A stretch of DNA of 64,000 nt from Aureimonas altamirensis. Lineage in GTDB: Bacteria > Pseudomonadota > Alphaproteobacteria > Rhizobiales > Rhizobiaceae. The translations under genes and the position numbers were made by a program. Below are positions 9,592 to 18,716 of the stretch, in pieces; position 1 is the stretch's first letter, and every line of letters begins with the position of its first letter. Under the pieces are notes generated by a model. The model had not been told where the DNA came from, did no database searches, and saw only the letters and a program-made list of their open reading frames with translations. The stretch is taken from assembly GCF_023702225.1 (NCBI RefSeq), contig NZ_JAMQCO010000009.1, positions 137,278 to 201,277 on the forward strand, given 5' to 3'.

Positions 9592-10170
9592 GTGGATCAG
9601 TCCGAAGTCATCGACATCTTCCGCAAGGCGGGCGCCTATCTGGAAGGGCATTTCATCCTGACCTCCGGCCTGCGGAGTCCGATCTTCCTGCAGAAGGCGC
9701 GCGTCTTCATGCATCCGGACCTGACGGAGCGCCTCTGCCGCGCGCTGGCAGACAAGATTCGCGCGGCGGTGCCGGAAAAGATCGACTATATCGTCGGCCC
9801 CGCCGTGGGCGGCCTGATCCCCGCCTACGAGACGTCGCGCCATCTCGGCCCGCCCGCCATCTACGTCGAGCGCGAGAACGGCCGTTTCCGGCTGCGCCGC
9901 TTCGAGGTGGCGCCCGGCGCCCGGGTCGTCATCGTGGAGGACATCGTCTCCACCGGACTGTCGATCCGCGAGACGATCGCAGCGCTGCAGGAAATCGGCG
10001 TCGAGGTGGTTGCCGCCGCCTGCGTCATCGACCGGTCGGCCGGCAAGGTGGATGTGGGCGTGCCGCTGATCGCACTGGCGCAATACGAGGTGCCGGCCTA
10101 TCCGGTCGACGCCCTGCCGCCCGAGCTTGCCGCGATCCCGCCGGTCAAGCCCGGCAGCCGGTCTCTCTAG
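9592..10170 (+). CDS. pyrE: Orotate phosphoribosyltransferase
   Basis: Transfers ribose phosphate from PRPP to orotate, giving OMP in pyrimidine synthesis. It starts at GTG ([20 protein letters not shown]) after AGGAA; the frame is open further upstream, but that part overlaps rsh. The PRPP-binding motif [17 protein letters not shown] is near residues 107-123, and [12 protein letters not shown] is the pyrophosphate loop. The 192-residue length is normal. It sits 29 bases after rsh. The dihydroorotase of the same pathway is about 6 kb downstream. Confidence 0.96.
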   Translation: MDQSEVIDIFRKAGAYLEGHFILTSGLRSPIFLQKARVFMHPDLTERLCRALADKIRAAVPEKIDYIVGPAVGGLIPAYETSRHLGPPAIYVERENGRFRLRRFEVAPGARVVIVEDIVSTGLSIRETIAALQEIGVEVVAAACVIDRSAGKVDVGVPLIALAQYEVPAYPVDALPPELAAIPPVKPGSRSL

Positions 10171-10181
10171 GTCGCCCGTCC

Positions 10182-10724
10182 ATGCTGTTCCGCCGCCGCA
10201 AGCCCGAAACGCTCCGAGGCAGGCTGAGGCTCTTCCTCTGGCCACGGCGGTCGTGGGGCCGGTCCTTGAGCTATTTCAAGAAGCGGGTCCTGCGGCTCAA
10301 GGCGACGCCGCACGCCATAGCGGCCGGCTTTTCGGCCGGCGTCTTCGCCGCGTTCAGCCCCATCCTCGGCGGGCATATCCTGATGGCGCTGGCCATCGCC
10401 TACTGCATCTCCGGCAACATGGCTGCGGCGGCGTTGGGCACGGCGGTCGCCAATCCGCTGACGTTCCCCATGATCTGGGCCGGCACCTACGAGGTCGGCC
10501 GGCTGCTGATCGGGGCGCCGGGCGGCGAGGGCGCACGCAAGGGCATCGGCGAGGCCCTGTCTTCCATGGATGTCGCGGCCATATGGAAGCCCTATCTCGA
10601 ACCCATGCTGATCGGATCGCTGATCCTGGGCGCGCTTTTCGGGGTGATGGCCTACTTCATTCTCTACACCGCGGTAAAAGGCTACCAGGCGAACCGTCGA
10701 AAGGGAGGAACGGGGCAGGCATGA
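10182..10724 (+). CDS. DUF2062 family membrane protein
   Basis: A 180-residue inner-membrane protein with the DUF2062 pattern. After a basic N-terminus come [21 protein letters not shown] and a first hydrophobic hairpin (residues about 45-85), [19 protein letters not shown] near 90-110, and a last membrane segment near 145-165. Function is unknown. In alphaproteobacteria the family is regularly found beside acpS and lepB, as here. It starts 11 bases after pyrE and its stop overlaps the acpS start (ATGA). Confidence 0.88.
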   Translation: MLFRRRKPETLRGRLRLFLWPRRSWGRSLSYFKKRVLRLKATPHAIAAGFSAGVFAAFSPILGGHILMALAIAYCISGNMAAAALGTAVANPLTFPMIWAGTYEVGRLLIGAPGGEGARKGIGEALSSMDVAAIWKPYLEPMLIGSLILGALFGVMAYFILYTAVKGYQANRRKGGTGQA

Positions 10725-11122
10725 TCATCGGCATCGGCAGCGACCTGATCGACATCCGCCGCGTGGAGGCGACGCTGGCGCGCCATGGCGCGCGTTTCGA
10801 GGCACGCGTCTTTACCGAAGTCGAACGCCGCAAGTCGGACGGGCGAACACTGAGGGCGGCTTCCTACGCCAAGCGCTTCGCCGCCAAGGAGGCCTGCGCG
10901 AAGGCGCTGGGCACGGGGCTGTCGCGGGGCGTCTTCTGGCGCGACATGGGCGTCGTCAACGCGCCATCCGGCAAGCCCACGATGCAGTTGACGGGCGGGG
11001 CGGCCGAACGCCTGGCCAGCCTGCTGCCGGACGGGATGAAAGCGGCCATCCACCTGACCATCACGGACGATTATCCGCTGGCGCAGGCCTTCGTGATCAT
11101 CGAGGCGCTGCCGACCCGATGA
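10721..11122 (+). CDS. acpS: Holo-[acyl-carrier-protein] synthase
   Basis: Attaches 4'-phosphopantetheine from CoA to the conserved serine of acyl carrier protein, activating fatty acid synthesis. The N-terminal motif [16 protein letters not shown] and the second motif [16 protein letters not shown] contain the metal-binding Asp and Glu. The 133-residue length fits the AcpS trimer type. The ATG overlaps the stop of the DUF2062 gene by four bases, so the two are probably translationally coupled. Confidence 0.96.
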   Translation: MIIGIGSDLIDIRRVEATLARHGARFEARVFTEVERRKSDGRTLRAASYAKRFAAKEACAKALGTGLSRGVFWRDMGVVNAPSGKPTMQLTGGAAERLASLLPDGMKAAIHLTITDDYPLAQAFVIIEALPTR

Positions 11123-11229
11123 CCGCCAGCCGATTGCCCTGAAACCGACAACACTTTAGAGCATGGGAAAATTCTGCGACACGGCGGAGGATTCCGCCCC
11201 CTGCACACGATGTATCGAGGAAAACCCAG

Positions 11230-11958
11230 ATGGCTGAACGGGCCGCAAAAAAGGAATCGTCCAGCTTCGTCGAGGTGGTCATCGCCGTCGTCCAGGCGGT
11301 CGCGCTGGCGCTCGTCATCCGCACGGTGCTGGTCCAGCCATTTTCGATTCCATCCGGCTCCATGATCCCGACGCTCTTGGTCGGCGATTACGTACTCGTC
11401 ACCAAATGGAGCTACGGCTACTCGAAATACTCCCTTCCTTTCTCGCCCAACCTGTTCGATGGCCGCATCCTGGCTTCCGAGCCGGAGCGTGGCGACGTCA
11501 TCGTATTCCGCAAGCCATCGGACACGGATGTCGATTTCATCAAGCGCCTGATCGGCCTGCCGGGCGACAGGGTGCAGATGCGCGACGGCGTGCTCTACAT
11601 CAACGGCGTCGCCGTACCGAAGGAGCCAGCAGGCTTCTTCATCGAGGCGAACGGCATCGAGGTGCCGCAATATCGCGAGACGCTGCCCAACGGCGTCAGC
11701 TACATGACGCTCGACAAGACGACGACCATGGCCGACAACACCCGTGAATTCGTGGTGCCTGCCGGCCATTACTTCATGATGGGCGACAACCGGGACAATT
11801 CCGACGACAGCCGCGGCAGCGTCGGTTATGTGCCTTTCGAAAACCTCGTCGGCAAGGCGCAGATCATCTTCTTCTCGCTCGATGGCGACTGGGCGCTGAA
11901 ATTCTGGCGCTGGCCGTCCGACCTGCGGATCGAACGTTTCTTCACATGGCTGAGCTGA
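11230..11958 (+). CDS. lepB: Signal peptidase I
   Basis: Inner-membrane serine protease that removes signal peptides from exported proteins. One N-terminal membrane segment (residues about 13-32) is followed by the catalytic Ser44 in PSGSMIPTL and Lys105 in FIKRLIGLPGDRV. The late GDNRDNSDDSR motif near residue 183 is also intact. The 242-residue length fits the family. It follows acpS after 107 bases that contain no obvious terminator, and its end overlaps rnc by 13 bases. Confidence 0.97.
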   Translation: MAERAAKKESSSFVEVVIAVVQAVALALVIRTVLVQPFSIPSGSMIPTLLVGDYVLVTKWSYGYSKYSLPFSPNLFDGRILASEPERGDVIVFRKPSDTDVDFIKRLIGLPGDRVQMRDGVLYINGVAVPKEPAGFFIEANGIEVPQYRETLPNGVSYMTLDKTTTMADNTREFVVPAGHYFMMGDNRDNSDDSRGSVGYVPFENLVGKAQIIFFSLDGDWALKFWRWPSDLRIERFFTWLS

Positions 11959-12644
11959 CCCAAAGCCTTCACGGGCTGGAAAAACTGATCGGGCTGTCCT
12001 TCAAGGACCGCCATCGGCTGGAACTCGCCCTCACGCATTCCAGCCTCAAGCAGGGGCGGGACGACGCCAATTACGAGCGTATGGAATTCCTGGGCGACAG
12101 GGTTCTCGGCCTTGCCATCGCGGAGCGCCTGTTCGTCGAATTTCCGAGCGCTCCGGAGGGCGAACTTTCGGTGCGGCTGAACATGCTCGTCTCTGCGGAG
12201 ACATGCGCGGCCATCGCCGACGAACTCGACCTTGCGCGGTACATCCGCCACGGCGGCGAGTTGAAGAAGCTGGCGGCGCAACGCACGCGCAACATCCGTG
12301 CCGACGTGGTGGAGGCGTTGATCGCCGCCATCTACCTGGAGCATGGCTATGGCGCGGCGCGGGATTTCGTGATGAAGCATTGGAGCAGCCGCATCACGGC
12401 GCCCGCCTCGGCGCGGCGCGATCCCAAGACCGAACTTCAGGAATGGGCACACCAGAAGGTCGGCAGGCCGCCGGCCTATGCGCTGATCGACCGGAGCGGG
12501 CCGGACCACGAGCCGCTCTTCACCGTGTCAGCCAGCATAGACGGCATCGCTCCGGCCACCGGCAAGGGGCGGTCGAAGCGGCAGGCCGAGACGGCGGCCG
12601 CCGAAATCATCCTGCGCCGCGAAGGCGTCTGGCCCAAAGGCTGA
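11946..12644 (+). CDS. rnc: Ribonuclease III
   Basis: Cleaves double-stranded RNA, including the rRNA precursor. The signature YERMEFLGDRVLGL is at about residues 39-52, and the second catalytic acidic patch (RADVVEALIAAIYLEHG) is near 118-134. A C-terminal double-stranded RNA-binding domain begins at DPKTELQEWAHQK near 158. The 232 residues are complete. The start lies within the end of lepB, and era follows, reproducing the common lepB-rnc-era-recO order. Confidence 0.97.
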   Translation: MAELTQSLHGLEKLIGLSFKDRHRLELALTHSSLKQGRDDANYERMEFLGDRVLGLAIAERLFVEFPSAPEGELSVRLNMLVSAETCAAIADELDLARYIRHGGELKKLAAQRTRNIRADVVEALIAAIYLEHGYGAARDFVMKHWSSRITAPASARRDPKTELQEWAHQKVGRPPAYALIDRSGPDHEPLFTVSASIDGIAPATGKGRSKRQAETAAAEIILRREGVWPKG

Positions 12645-12715
12645 TCGCAGCCCCTATGCCGGCATGACGAAGCGGGATATCCTTTCCGAACATCGATCGA
12701 AAGAGAACATCTGAA

Positions 12716-13654
12716 TTGACTGAGGACCAGACCTCGGGCGGCGACGCCACAATCGAAACGGCGCCCACGCGCTCGGGCTTCGTGGCGCTGATCGGCGCGC
12801 CGAACGCCGGCAAGTCGACCCTCGTGAACCAGCTCGTCGGCACGAAGGTGTCGATCGTCACCCACAAGGTCCAGACGACGCGCGCTCTCGTGCGCGGCAT
12901 CGCCATCCGCAACCGCACGCAGATCGTCTTCGTGGATACGCCGGGCGTGTTCCAGCCGCGGCGGCGGTTGGACAGGGCCATGGTGCGCACGGCCTGGGGC
13001 GGCGCAAAGGATGCCGATCTGGTGCTGGCCATCGTCGATGCGGAGCGCGGCGTTTCGCCCGACGTCGAGACGATCGTCGGACGCCTCAAGGAAAGCCGCC
13101 GCCCGGTCGTTCTGCTGCTCAACAAGGTGGATCGCATCAAGCGCGAGAAGCTTCTGGCGCTGACGCAGGATCTCAGCTCCCGCGTGGAGTTCGAGCGCGT
13201 CTTCATGATCTCGGCGCTGACCGGCTCCGGCTGCGACGACCTGATGAACTGGCTGGCGGAACGGCTTCCGGAAGGCCCATGGTACTACCCGGAAGACCAG
13301 ATCTCCGACCTGCCGCTGCGCCAGCTCGCCGCCGAAATCACGCGGGAAAAGCTGTTCCTGCGCCTGCATCAGGAAATTCCCTATGCCTCCACGGTCGAGA
13401 CGGAACTGTGGGAGCAGAAGCCGGACGGCTCCGTGCGGATAGAGCAGACCATCTATGTCGAGCGCGATAGCCAGAAGGCCATCGTGCTGGGCCGCAAGGG
13501 CGAGACGATCAAGGCGATCGGGCAGGCAGCCCGCACCGAGATCGCCGAGGCGGCCGACCAGAAGGTTCACCTGTTCCTGTTCGTCAAGGTGCGCGAGCAC
13601 TGGAGCGACGATCCGGAGCGCTACCGCGAGATGGGGCTGGACTTCTCGTCCTGA
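12716..13654 (+). CDS. era: GTPase Era
   Basis: Essential GTPase that binds the 3' end of 16S rRNA and helps mature the 30S subunit. The G1 motif GAPNAGKS, G3 DTPG and G4 NKVD are present in order. The C-terminal KH domain carries [13 protein letters not shown] near residue 260. Translation appears to start at TTG ([14 protein letters not shown]), since no ATG or GTG fits better and the homologous core begins only at about residue 20. The 312 residues are normal. It lies 71 bases after rnc and 31 before recO. Confidence 0.95.
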   Translation: MTEDQTSGGDATIETAPTRSGFVALIGAPNAGKSTLVNQLVGTKVSIVTHKVQTTRALVRGIAIRNRTQIVFVDTPGVFQPRRRLDRAMVRTAWGGAKDADLVLAIVDAERGVSPDVETIVGRLKESRRPVVLLLNKVDRIKREKLLALTQDLSSRVEFERVFMISALTGSGCDDLMNWLAERLPEGPWYYPEDQISDLPLRQLAAEITREKLFLRLHQEIPYASTVETELWEQKPDGSVRIEQTIYVERDSQKAIVLGRKGETIKAIGQAARTEIAEAADQKVHLFLFVKVREHWSDDPERYREMGLDFSS

Positions 13655-13685
13655 GCTGCCCATCCCGCCATCGGACTGGACGCTT

Positions 13686-14423
13686 ATGGAGTGGCGCGAA
13701 GAGGCGATCATACTGGGGGTCCGCCGCCATGGTGAAACCAGCGTCGTCGCCGAACTGATGACGCGAACGCGAGGCCGGCATCTGGGCCTGGTCCGCGGCG
13801 GCCGGTCGCGACGCCAGCAGCCAGTGCTGCAGCCGGGCAACCGGGTGGAGGCCAACTGGCGCGCCCGGCTGGACGAGCATCTGGGCACGCTGACCGTAGA
13901 GCCGTTGGAGATGCGCGCCGCCGCCTTCATGGAAAGCGCGCTGGCGCTGCAGGGCGTGCAACTGCTTGCCGCGCATATACGCCTGCTGCCGGAACGCGAT
14001 CCGCATGAGCGCCTGTACGATGCGTGCCTGACCATGCTGCCGAATCTTCAGGATCGCCGCCTTGCCGGCGGCATGATGCTGGGGTTCGAACTCGCCTTGC
14101 TGGACGAACTGGGGCTGGGCCTCGATCTGTCGGCCTGCGCGCTGACGGGGGCTGTCGAAGGCCTTGCCTATGTATCGCCGCGCACCGGCCGGGCGGTGAC
14201 GGAAGCGGCGGGTGCGCCGTGGGCAGACCGGCTGCTGCCGCTGCCGCGATGCCTCGTCCATGACGAGGCGCCCGGCTGGAGCGATATGTTGGACGGGTTC
14301 GCGCTGACCGGCCATTTCCTGGCACGCAACATCTGGGTGCCGCGCGGGCAGGGCGAGCCGCATTCGCGGGGGGCTTTCATTGCAGCGCTGGAGCGGGCGC
14401 TTCGAGCGTCAGCGGAAGCGTGA
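13686..14423 (+). CDS. recO: DNA repair protein RecO
   Basis: Works with RecF and RecR to load RecA on gapped DNA. The 245-residue protein starts [19 protein letters not shown], the OB-fold strand pattern of RecO, and continues with the helical domain containing [20 protein letters not shown]. The frame is open further upstream, but only as a shadow of era. The last 47 bases overlap the convergent phosphatase-like gene. It ends the lepB-rnc-era-recO block. Confidence 0.93.
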   Translation: MEWREEAIILGVRRHGETSVVAELMTRTRGRHLGLVRGGRSRRQQPVLQPGNRVEANWRARLDEHLGTLTVEPLEMRAAAFMESALALQGVQLLAAHIRLLPERDPHERLYDACLTMLPNLQDRRLAGGMMLGFELALLDELGLGLDLSACALTGAVEGLAYVSPRTGRAVTEAAGAPWADRLLPLPRCLVHDEAPGWSDMLDGFALTGHFLARNIWVPRGQGEPHSRGAFIAALERALRASAEA

Positions 14424-14916
14424 AGGGCGTGCCGGAAAAGGCGTCGGCGCCGCGTCCGATGCTGCGGATGGCTTCCACCATGCGGCCCTGGCGGCCGAGC
14501 TTGCGATCGGCCAGTGCGACCAGCAGCGCGTTCGGCGTTGCCGAGGGCGCCCGCCGCCGCAATTCGCGGGCCAGCGCTTCCTCGTCCAGCTCCTCGTTGA
14601 TCGCAATCGCCAGGATGTAAGCGGCGGCGGTCGATCGGGAGATGCCCGCCCAGCAATGGACGGCCAGCGGTTTTCGCCTGTCCCATCGATGTCCGAATTC
14701 CAGCAGGGCATCCATATGGTCGTCACCCGGCAGGATCATGCCGTCCAGCGGCGCAGCGATATCGTTCATCCCCAGAAACAGATGGCGCTCCGGGGCGATC
14801 TCGGCGGGGCGCGTTACTTCGGTGTCGGCGTTGATCAGCGTCACGAGGTCCAGCGCGCCATGCGCCGCAACCGTTGCGGGCAGATCCCGGAGAGACGATA
14901 CGACGAGATAGGACAT
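14377..14916 (-). CDS. Protein tyrosine phosphatase-like protein
   Basis: A 179-residue cytosolic protein with the HCX5R active-site loop of cysteine-based phosphatases (HCWAGISRS near residue 89) followed by a hydrophobic helix ([10 protein letters not shown]). An aspartate in the loop LPGDDHMD upstream could act as the general acid. The fold should therefore be phosphatase-like, but the substrate is unknown. It is the third gene of a minus-strand run after ygfZ and the HD hydrolase, with a 29-base gap, and overlaps recO at its 3' end. AAAGG precedes the start. Confidence 0.82.
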   Translation of the reverse strand: MSYLVVSSLRDLPATVAAHGALDLVTLINADTEVTRPAEIAPERHLFLGMNDIAAPLDGMILPGDDHMDALLEFGHRWDRRKPLAVHCWAGISRSTAAAYILAIAINEELDEEALARELRRRAPSATPNALLVALADRKLGRQGRMVEAIRSIGRGADAFSGTPFTLPLTLEAPAPALQ

Positions 14917-14945
14917 CGGCCTTTACCTTCAGCGGCGTTCCGGTG

Positions 14946-15563
14946 TCAGCAGGAAACTGGAACAGCCGCGCCCTTCGCCAAGATGTCGAGGGCAGTGAAG
15001 CGTTCGATATACAGGGTTTCCACCTCCGCCGCCGGCAGCGGTCGCAACAGGTACGGATCGACCGTCGCACCGTCGGGCCGGCAGAAAAGCGCTTCGGCCT
15101 CCTGAACCGTGAAACCGGCCAGAAGGGTTGCCTCGAAATAGGCAGACAGCTTGTCGGCCCTCTTCACCTGCCGTGCCGTGGCGGCCGGCAGTTCCGCCGG
15201 CAGGCCGAAACGCAGGTGGATCGCCCGCTGCAGCCGGTTTTCGATCGCCTTGTAGCCGGCGCCGAGGACGCTCTTGAACGGCGAGATCATATCACCGATG
15301 ACGTATTCGGGCGCATCATGCAGCAGCGCGGCCAGCCGCCAGCGCGCATCGTCGCCGCCGGAGGAAAGCAGTTGCTCCACCACAAGCGAATGCTGGGCCA
15401 CGGAGAAGGCATGTTCGCCGGTGGTCTGCCCGTTCCAGCGGGCGACCCGGGCCAATCCATGCGCGATGTCGGCCAGTTCGATATCGAGGGGCGAGGGGTC
15501 CATCAGGTCCAGACGCCGGCCCGACAGCATGCGCTGCCAGACGCGAGGTGCGCGGGGGCTCAC
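14946..15563 (-). CDS. HD-domain hydrolase (YfbR-like)
   Basis: A 205-residue metal-dependent phosphohydrolase of the HD superfamily. The metal site is visible as GEHAFSVAQHS, ALLHDAPEYVIGD and the later KRADKLSAYFEA aspartate. The family resembles YfbR 5'-nucleotidases, so a nucleotide substrate is possible but unproven. The start is GTG overlapping the ygfZ stop (GTGA), with AGGA just upstream, giving MSPRAPRVWQRMLSGRRLDL. A later ATG (MDPSPLDIE) would remove this conserved-looking N-terminus. Confidence 0.86.
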   Translation of the reverse strand: MSPRAPRVWQRMLSGRRLDLMDPSPLDIELADIAHGLARVARWNGQTTGEHAFSVAQHSLVVEQLLSSGGDDARWRLAALLHDAPEYVIGDMISPFKSVLGAGYKAIENRLQRAIHLRFGLPAELPAATARQVKRADKLSAYFEATLLAGFTVQEAEALFCRPDGATVDPYLLRPLPAAEVETLYIERFTALDILAKGAAVPVSC

Positions 15564-16393
15564 GCTTCCTGGCTCCCGCCAGCTTCTGGCAACGCGTAGC
15601 CGGCCCAGGCGGGCACCTCCGCGCTTACCGCGACTCCGTCGGCAGTGGGCTGGTGGTCGGCGCCGAGGGCGTCGGCCAGACGGTCGATGCGGATCAGCGC
15701 CATGGCCACCGTATCGGCGGAAGAAAGCACCGTGCCGATGGTCTTGCCGCCGGCTTCCACATTGGCGCCGGGCGTGATGTGCGACTGGGCCCGGAGAACC
15801 ATGATGCGCTTTCGCGCCGTGCCGCGATGCTGCATCCGCGAAACGACCTCCTGTCCGACGAAGCATCCTTTCCGGAAGGAAACGCCGCCGTTCTGGTCCA
15901 TCAGCACGTCGTGGGGGAAAACGTCGCCGGACGGGAAATCGGCCTCCGCTTCCGCGACGCCTTCGGCGATGCGGATTGCGCGATAGGCGCCGGCCTCCTC
16001 GCCCGCCCCTTCGGCATCCGGCCCGTAAAGCCGCAACATGGTCCTGTCCGGAAAGCGCATGTCGCGCAGGCCGGCGATATCCAGGTTCCAGGCGGCTGCG
16101 ACGGCCTCGTCGGATGGCGCGATCTCGGCCTTGGCGCGCAGGCGGTAAAGCTGCAGCCGCCGGGCCAGCGCGTCGCGGGCCGAAGCGGAGACGTCCAGCC
16201 GGATGCCGTCGGAAAGGTTCGAAACCAGGAAGTCGAACAGGATCTTGCCTTGCGGGGTCAGAAGCGCACCCGGGCGCGCCTCGGTGTCGGGCATCCCGTC
16301 CAGCTCGGTCGTGATCAGGTTCTGCAGGAAGTGGCGGGCATCGGGGCCGGTCACATGCAGGGTCGCTCGGTCGGGCTGGCGGGCAGAGGGCAT
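15560..16393 (-). CDS. ygfZ: YgfZ/GcvT-type folate-binding protein
   Basis: Belongs to the YgfZ family, which needs tetrahydrofolate and supports iron-sulfur enzymes such as the tRNA methylthiotransferase MiaB. The diagnostic signature KGCFVGQEVVSRMQHRG is at about residues 177-193, including the essential Cys. The 277-residue length is normal for alphaproteobacteria. It heads the operon with the HD hydrolase (4-base overlap) and phosphatase-like genes and is divergent from dihydroorotase. Confidence 0.9.
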   Translation of the reverse strand: MPSARQPDRATLHVTGPDARHFLQNLITTELDGMPDTEARPGALLTPQGKILFDFLVSNLSDGIRLDVSASARDALARRLQLYRLRAKAEIAPSDEAVAAAWNLDIAGLRDMRFPDRTMLRLYGPDAEGAGEEAGAYRAIRIAEGVAEAEADFPSGDVFPHDVLMDQNGGVSFRKGCFVGQEVVSRMQHRGTARKRIMVLRAQSHITPGANVEAGGKTIGTVLSSADTVAMALIRIDRLADALGADHQPTADGVAVSAEVPAWAGYALPEAGGSQEA

Positions 16394-16432
16394 GGTGGCA
16401 TCCAGGGGCTGGTTGGTCGGCCAGATATGGCC

Positions 16433-16464
16433 GGCCCGAGGCGGTTGCGCAACCGCCTCGGGCC
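16433..16464. promoter_or_regulatory. Perfect 32-bp palindrome between ygfZ and pyrC
   Basis: The half-site GGCCCGAGGCGGTTGC is repeated exactly in inverted orientation with no spacer. It lies between two divergent genes, 39 bases from ygfZ and 42 from pyrC. There is no T run on either side, so it does not look like an ordinary terminator. It could be an operator or a leader hairpin. Confidence 0.7.
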
Positions 16465-16506
16465 CTGTATCGCCCAGAACGTGGTTGCACGAAGGAGAGA
16501 GGCGCG

Positions 16507-17841
16507 ATGATGGCCGAGCGGTTCGAAACGGTGCTCAAGGGTGGCACGGTCGTCAATCAGGATGGCGAGGGCCTCCGCGATATCGGCATCCGCAACGGAC
16601 GCATCGCTCATATCGGAAGCATCGCGGCGGAGGCTGCCGGCGAGGTCGTCGACTGCACCGGCCTGCATATCCTGCCGGGCGTCATCGACAGCCAGGTGCA
16701 TTTCCGCGAACCTGGCCCCACCCACAAGGAAGATCTGGAGACGGGGTCCCGGGCGGCCGTTCTGGGCGGCGTCACGACCGTATTCGAGATGCCCAACACC
16801 GATCCGCTGACGACCAGTGAGGCGGTTCTGGCCGACAAGGTGGCTCGCGGGCACCATCGCATGCATTGCGACTTCGCCTTCTGGGTGGGCGGCACGCGGG
16901 AGAATGCCGGCGACGTGCCCGAACTGGAGCGGCTTCCGGGCGCCGCCGGCATCAAGGTATTCATGGGCTCCTCGACAGGTTCGCTCCTGGTCGAGGACGA
17001 TGACGGCGTGCGGGAGATCCTGCGGAACACGCGCCGCCGCGCAGCCTTCCATTCGGAGGACGAGTATCGCCTTCGGGAGCGCATGGGCGAGCGTGTCGAG
17101 GGCGATCCGTCCTCGCACCCCGTCTGGCGCGATGCCGTCGCCGCGATGGAATCCACCCGGCGTCTCGTTCGGATCGCACGGGAAACAGGCGCGCGAATCC
17201 ATGTTCTCCATATCTCGACGGCCGAGGAAATCCTCTTCCTGGCCGATCACAAGGACCATGCGACGTGCGAGGCGACGCCGCATCACCTGACCATGTCCGA
17301 TGCGGACTACGCGCGCCTCGGCACTTTGTTGCAGATGAACCCGCCGGTCCGCTCGGACGCACATCGGAGCGGCATCTGGCATGGCATCGCTCAGGGGATC
17401 GTCGACGTGCTCGGTTCCGACCATGCACCCCACACGCTTGAGGAAAAGTCGAAGCCCTACCCGGCATCGCCCTCCGGCATGACCGGCGTGCAGACCCTGG
17501 TGCCCATCATGCTGGATCACGTGTCGAAGGGGCGGCTCAGCCTGGCGCGTTTCGTGGACCTGACTTCGGCCGGGCCGCAGCGCATCTTCGGGTTGGCGGG
17601 CAAGGGGCGGATCGCCGTCGGCTACGACGCCGATCTTACCGTCGTCGACCTCAAGCGGCGTGAGACGATCCGCAATTCGTGGATCGGTTCGCGCGCGCAA
17701 TGGACGCCTTATGACGGCGTCGAGGTGATCGGCTGGCCGGTCGGCACCATCGTCCGTGGCCAGCGCGTGATGTGGGAGGGAGAGGTGGTCATGCCGTCAC
17801 GCGGCGAGGCGGCCCGCTTCGCGGAGGCGCTGCCGGCCTGA
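16507..17841 (+). CDS. pyrC: Dihydroorotase (amidohydrolase family)
   Basis: Cyclises carbamoyl-aspartate to dihydroorotate in pyrimidine synthesis. The 444-residue protein has the amidohydrolase barrel with the usual carboxylated Lys (GIKVFMGSSTG), later metal ligands (FHSEDE and HVLHISTAEE) and the catalytic Asp in LGSDHAPHTLEEK. The first metal motif, normally HxH, reads Q63-V-H65 (DSQVHFREPG), so one histidine is replaced by glutamine. I recall this variant from rhizobial dihydroorotases. AAGGAG precedes the start. Because other amidohydrolases such as hydantoinases are related, the assignment rests on the REPG and KVFMGSSTG context. Confidence 0.88.
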   Translation: MMAERFETVLKGGTVVNQDGEGLRDIGIRNGRIAHIGSIAAEAAGEVVDCTGLHILPGVIDSQVHFREPGPTHKEDLETGSRAAVLGGVTTVFEMPNTDPLTTSEAVLADKVARGHHRMHCDFAFWVGGTRENAGDVPELERLPGAAGIKVFMGSSTGSLLVEDDDGVREILRNTRRRAAFHSEDEYRLRERMGERVEGDPSSHPVWRDAVAAMESTRRLVRIARETGARIHVLHISTAEEILFLADHKDHATCEATPHHLTMSDADYARLGTLLQMNPPVRSDAHRSGIWHGIAQGIVDVLGSDHAPHTLEEKSKPYPASPSGMTGVQTLVPIMLDHVSKGRLSLARFVDLTSAGPQRIFGLAGKGRIAVGYDADLTVVDLKRRETIRNSWIGSRAQWTPYDGVEVIGWPVGTIVRGQRVMWEGEVVMPSRGEAARFAEALPA

Positions 17842-17872
17842 CAGGCGTCGGAAGCCGGTACGTCCTGTCAGT
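17838..17872. terminator. Inverted repeat spanning two convergent stop codons
   Basis: CTGACAGG and CCTGTCAG form a perfect 8-bp dyad with a 19-base loop, and each arm contains the stop codon of one of the convergent genes. With no T tract it is at best a weak terminator. Confidence 0.35.
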
Positions 17873-18716
17873 CGGCCATTAGGAAGAATTCGAGCCGGCC
17901 TTCCGGCGAGATGCCGACCCGGTAAAAATCATAGGCGCCGTTCTCGAGCATGCGCTGATAGTCCCCGGCGGTTACCAGCTCGAACAACTCGACGAGCTTC
18001 GGCTTGTCGAGCGTCTCCAGCGGAACCTGCGTGAAGTAAGGCCAGACATAGATTTCGCTGTCCCGGCCGGGATCGACGCGGACATGGCCGCTTTCCAGCA
18101 CCTCCAGCAATATCGCCATCATCTCGACGCCGTCGCCGTCTCCGGAGTTGGCCTTCAGGAATTCGACCGGGTCGCCGTCGAGCGGAAAGACCGACAACGC
18201 GGTCCCATCCTCGCCCGGCTCCAGATACGGTCTCAGCTTCTCCACGTCGCCGCTGCGTGCGGCATCGAGAAGCCGTTCCCGCAGATCCCGGACGGGCTTC
18301 GGCAGCGACTCGTCGCCATAGAAGACGGGAAGCGGATCGGAATCGTCTTCCGCCAGGGGCAGCGCACCGGGAGCGCCGGAGACATCGTCGTCGACGGCCG
18401 GGCGGCCCGGCGGCGCATCCTGGTCGCGGATGGAGCCGTCCGGGGTATGGGCCGGACCTCCCGGTGGCGCCGGTGGCATGTCCGATGGTTCGTCGAAATC
18501 GCGCCGGGACGGTTCGCCGATCGTTGGCCGCGCGTCGTCCAGCGGCGGCAGCGGCACCGTGACGATGCCTTCCCGGCGCTGGAATATGCCTTCCTCGGGC
18601 TGGATCTGCGAAAAGGCGGCCGCAGGCGCGGCCACGGCAGCCAGCATCGGCGGCACCGCCGATGCTGCCACCAGGAGCGCAAGGGCGATGGGCTTATTGA
18701 AGATTGCGTTCACCAC
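17868..18716 (-). CDS. Exported protein of unknown function
   Basis: A 282-residue protein with a clear signal peptide (MVNAIFNKPIALALLVAASA, cleavage near APAAAFS), so it is probably periplasmic. Residues about 45-125 are Pro- and Asp-rich and probably disordered. The C-terminal 150 residues look folded, with YVWPYFTQVPLETL, LFELVTAGDYQRM and YDFYRVGI, a pattern I recall from uncharacterised proteins of the order. Translation starts at one of two consecutive GTG codons. Its start overlaps the end of the small upstream gene by 23 bases. No function can be assigned. Confidence 0.78.
   Translation of the reverse strand: MVNAIFNKPIALALLVAASAVPPMLAAVAAPAAAFSQIQPEEGIFQRREGIVTVPLPPLDDARPTIGEPSRRDFDEPSDMPPAPPGGPAHTPDGSIRDQDAPPGRPAVDDDVSGAPGALPLAEDDSDPLPVFYGDESLPKPVRDLRERLLDAARSGDVEKLRPYLEPGEDGTALSVFPLDGDPVEFLKANSGDGDGVEMMAILLEVLESGHVRVDPGRDSEIYVWPYFTQVPLETLDKPKLVELFELVTAGDYQRMLENGAYDFYRVGISPEGRLEFFLMAD

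Noticed and set aside
15564-16556. Upstream extension of the HD hydrolase frame
   Set aside because: It overlaps ygfZ in another frame. The GTG at 15563 overlapping the ygfZ stop gives the expected N-terminus.
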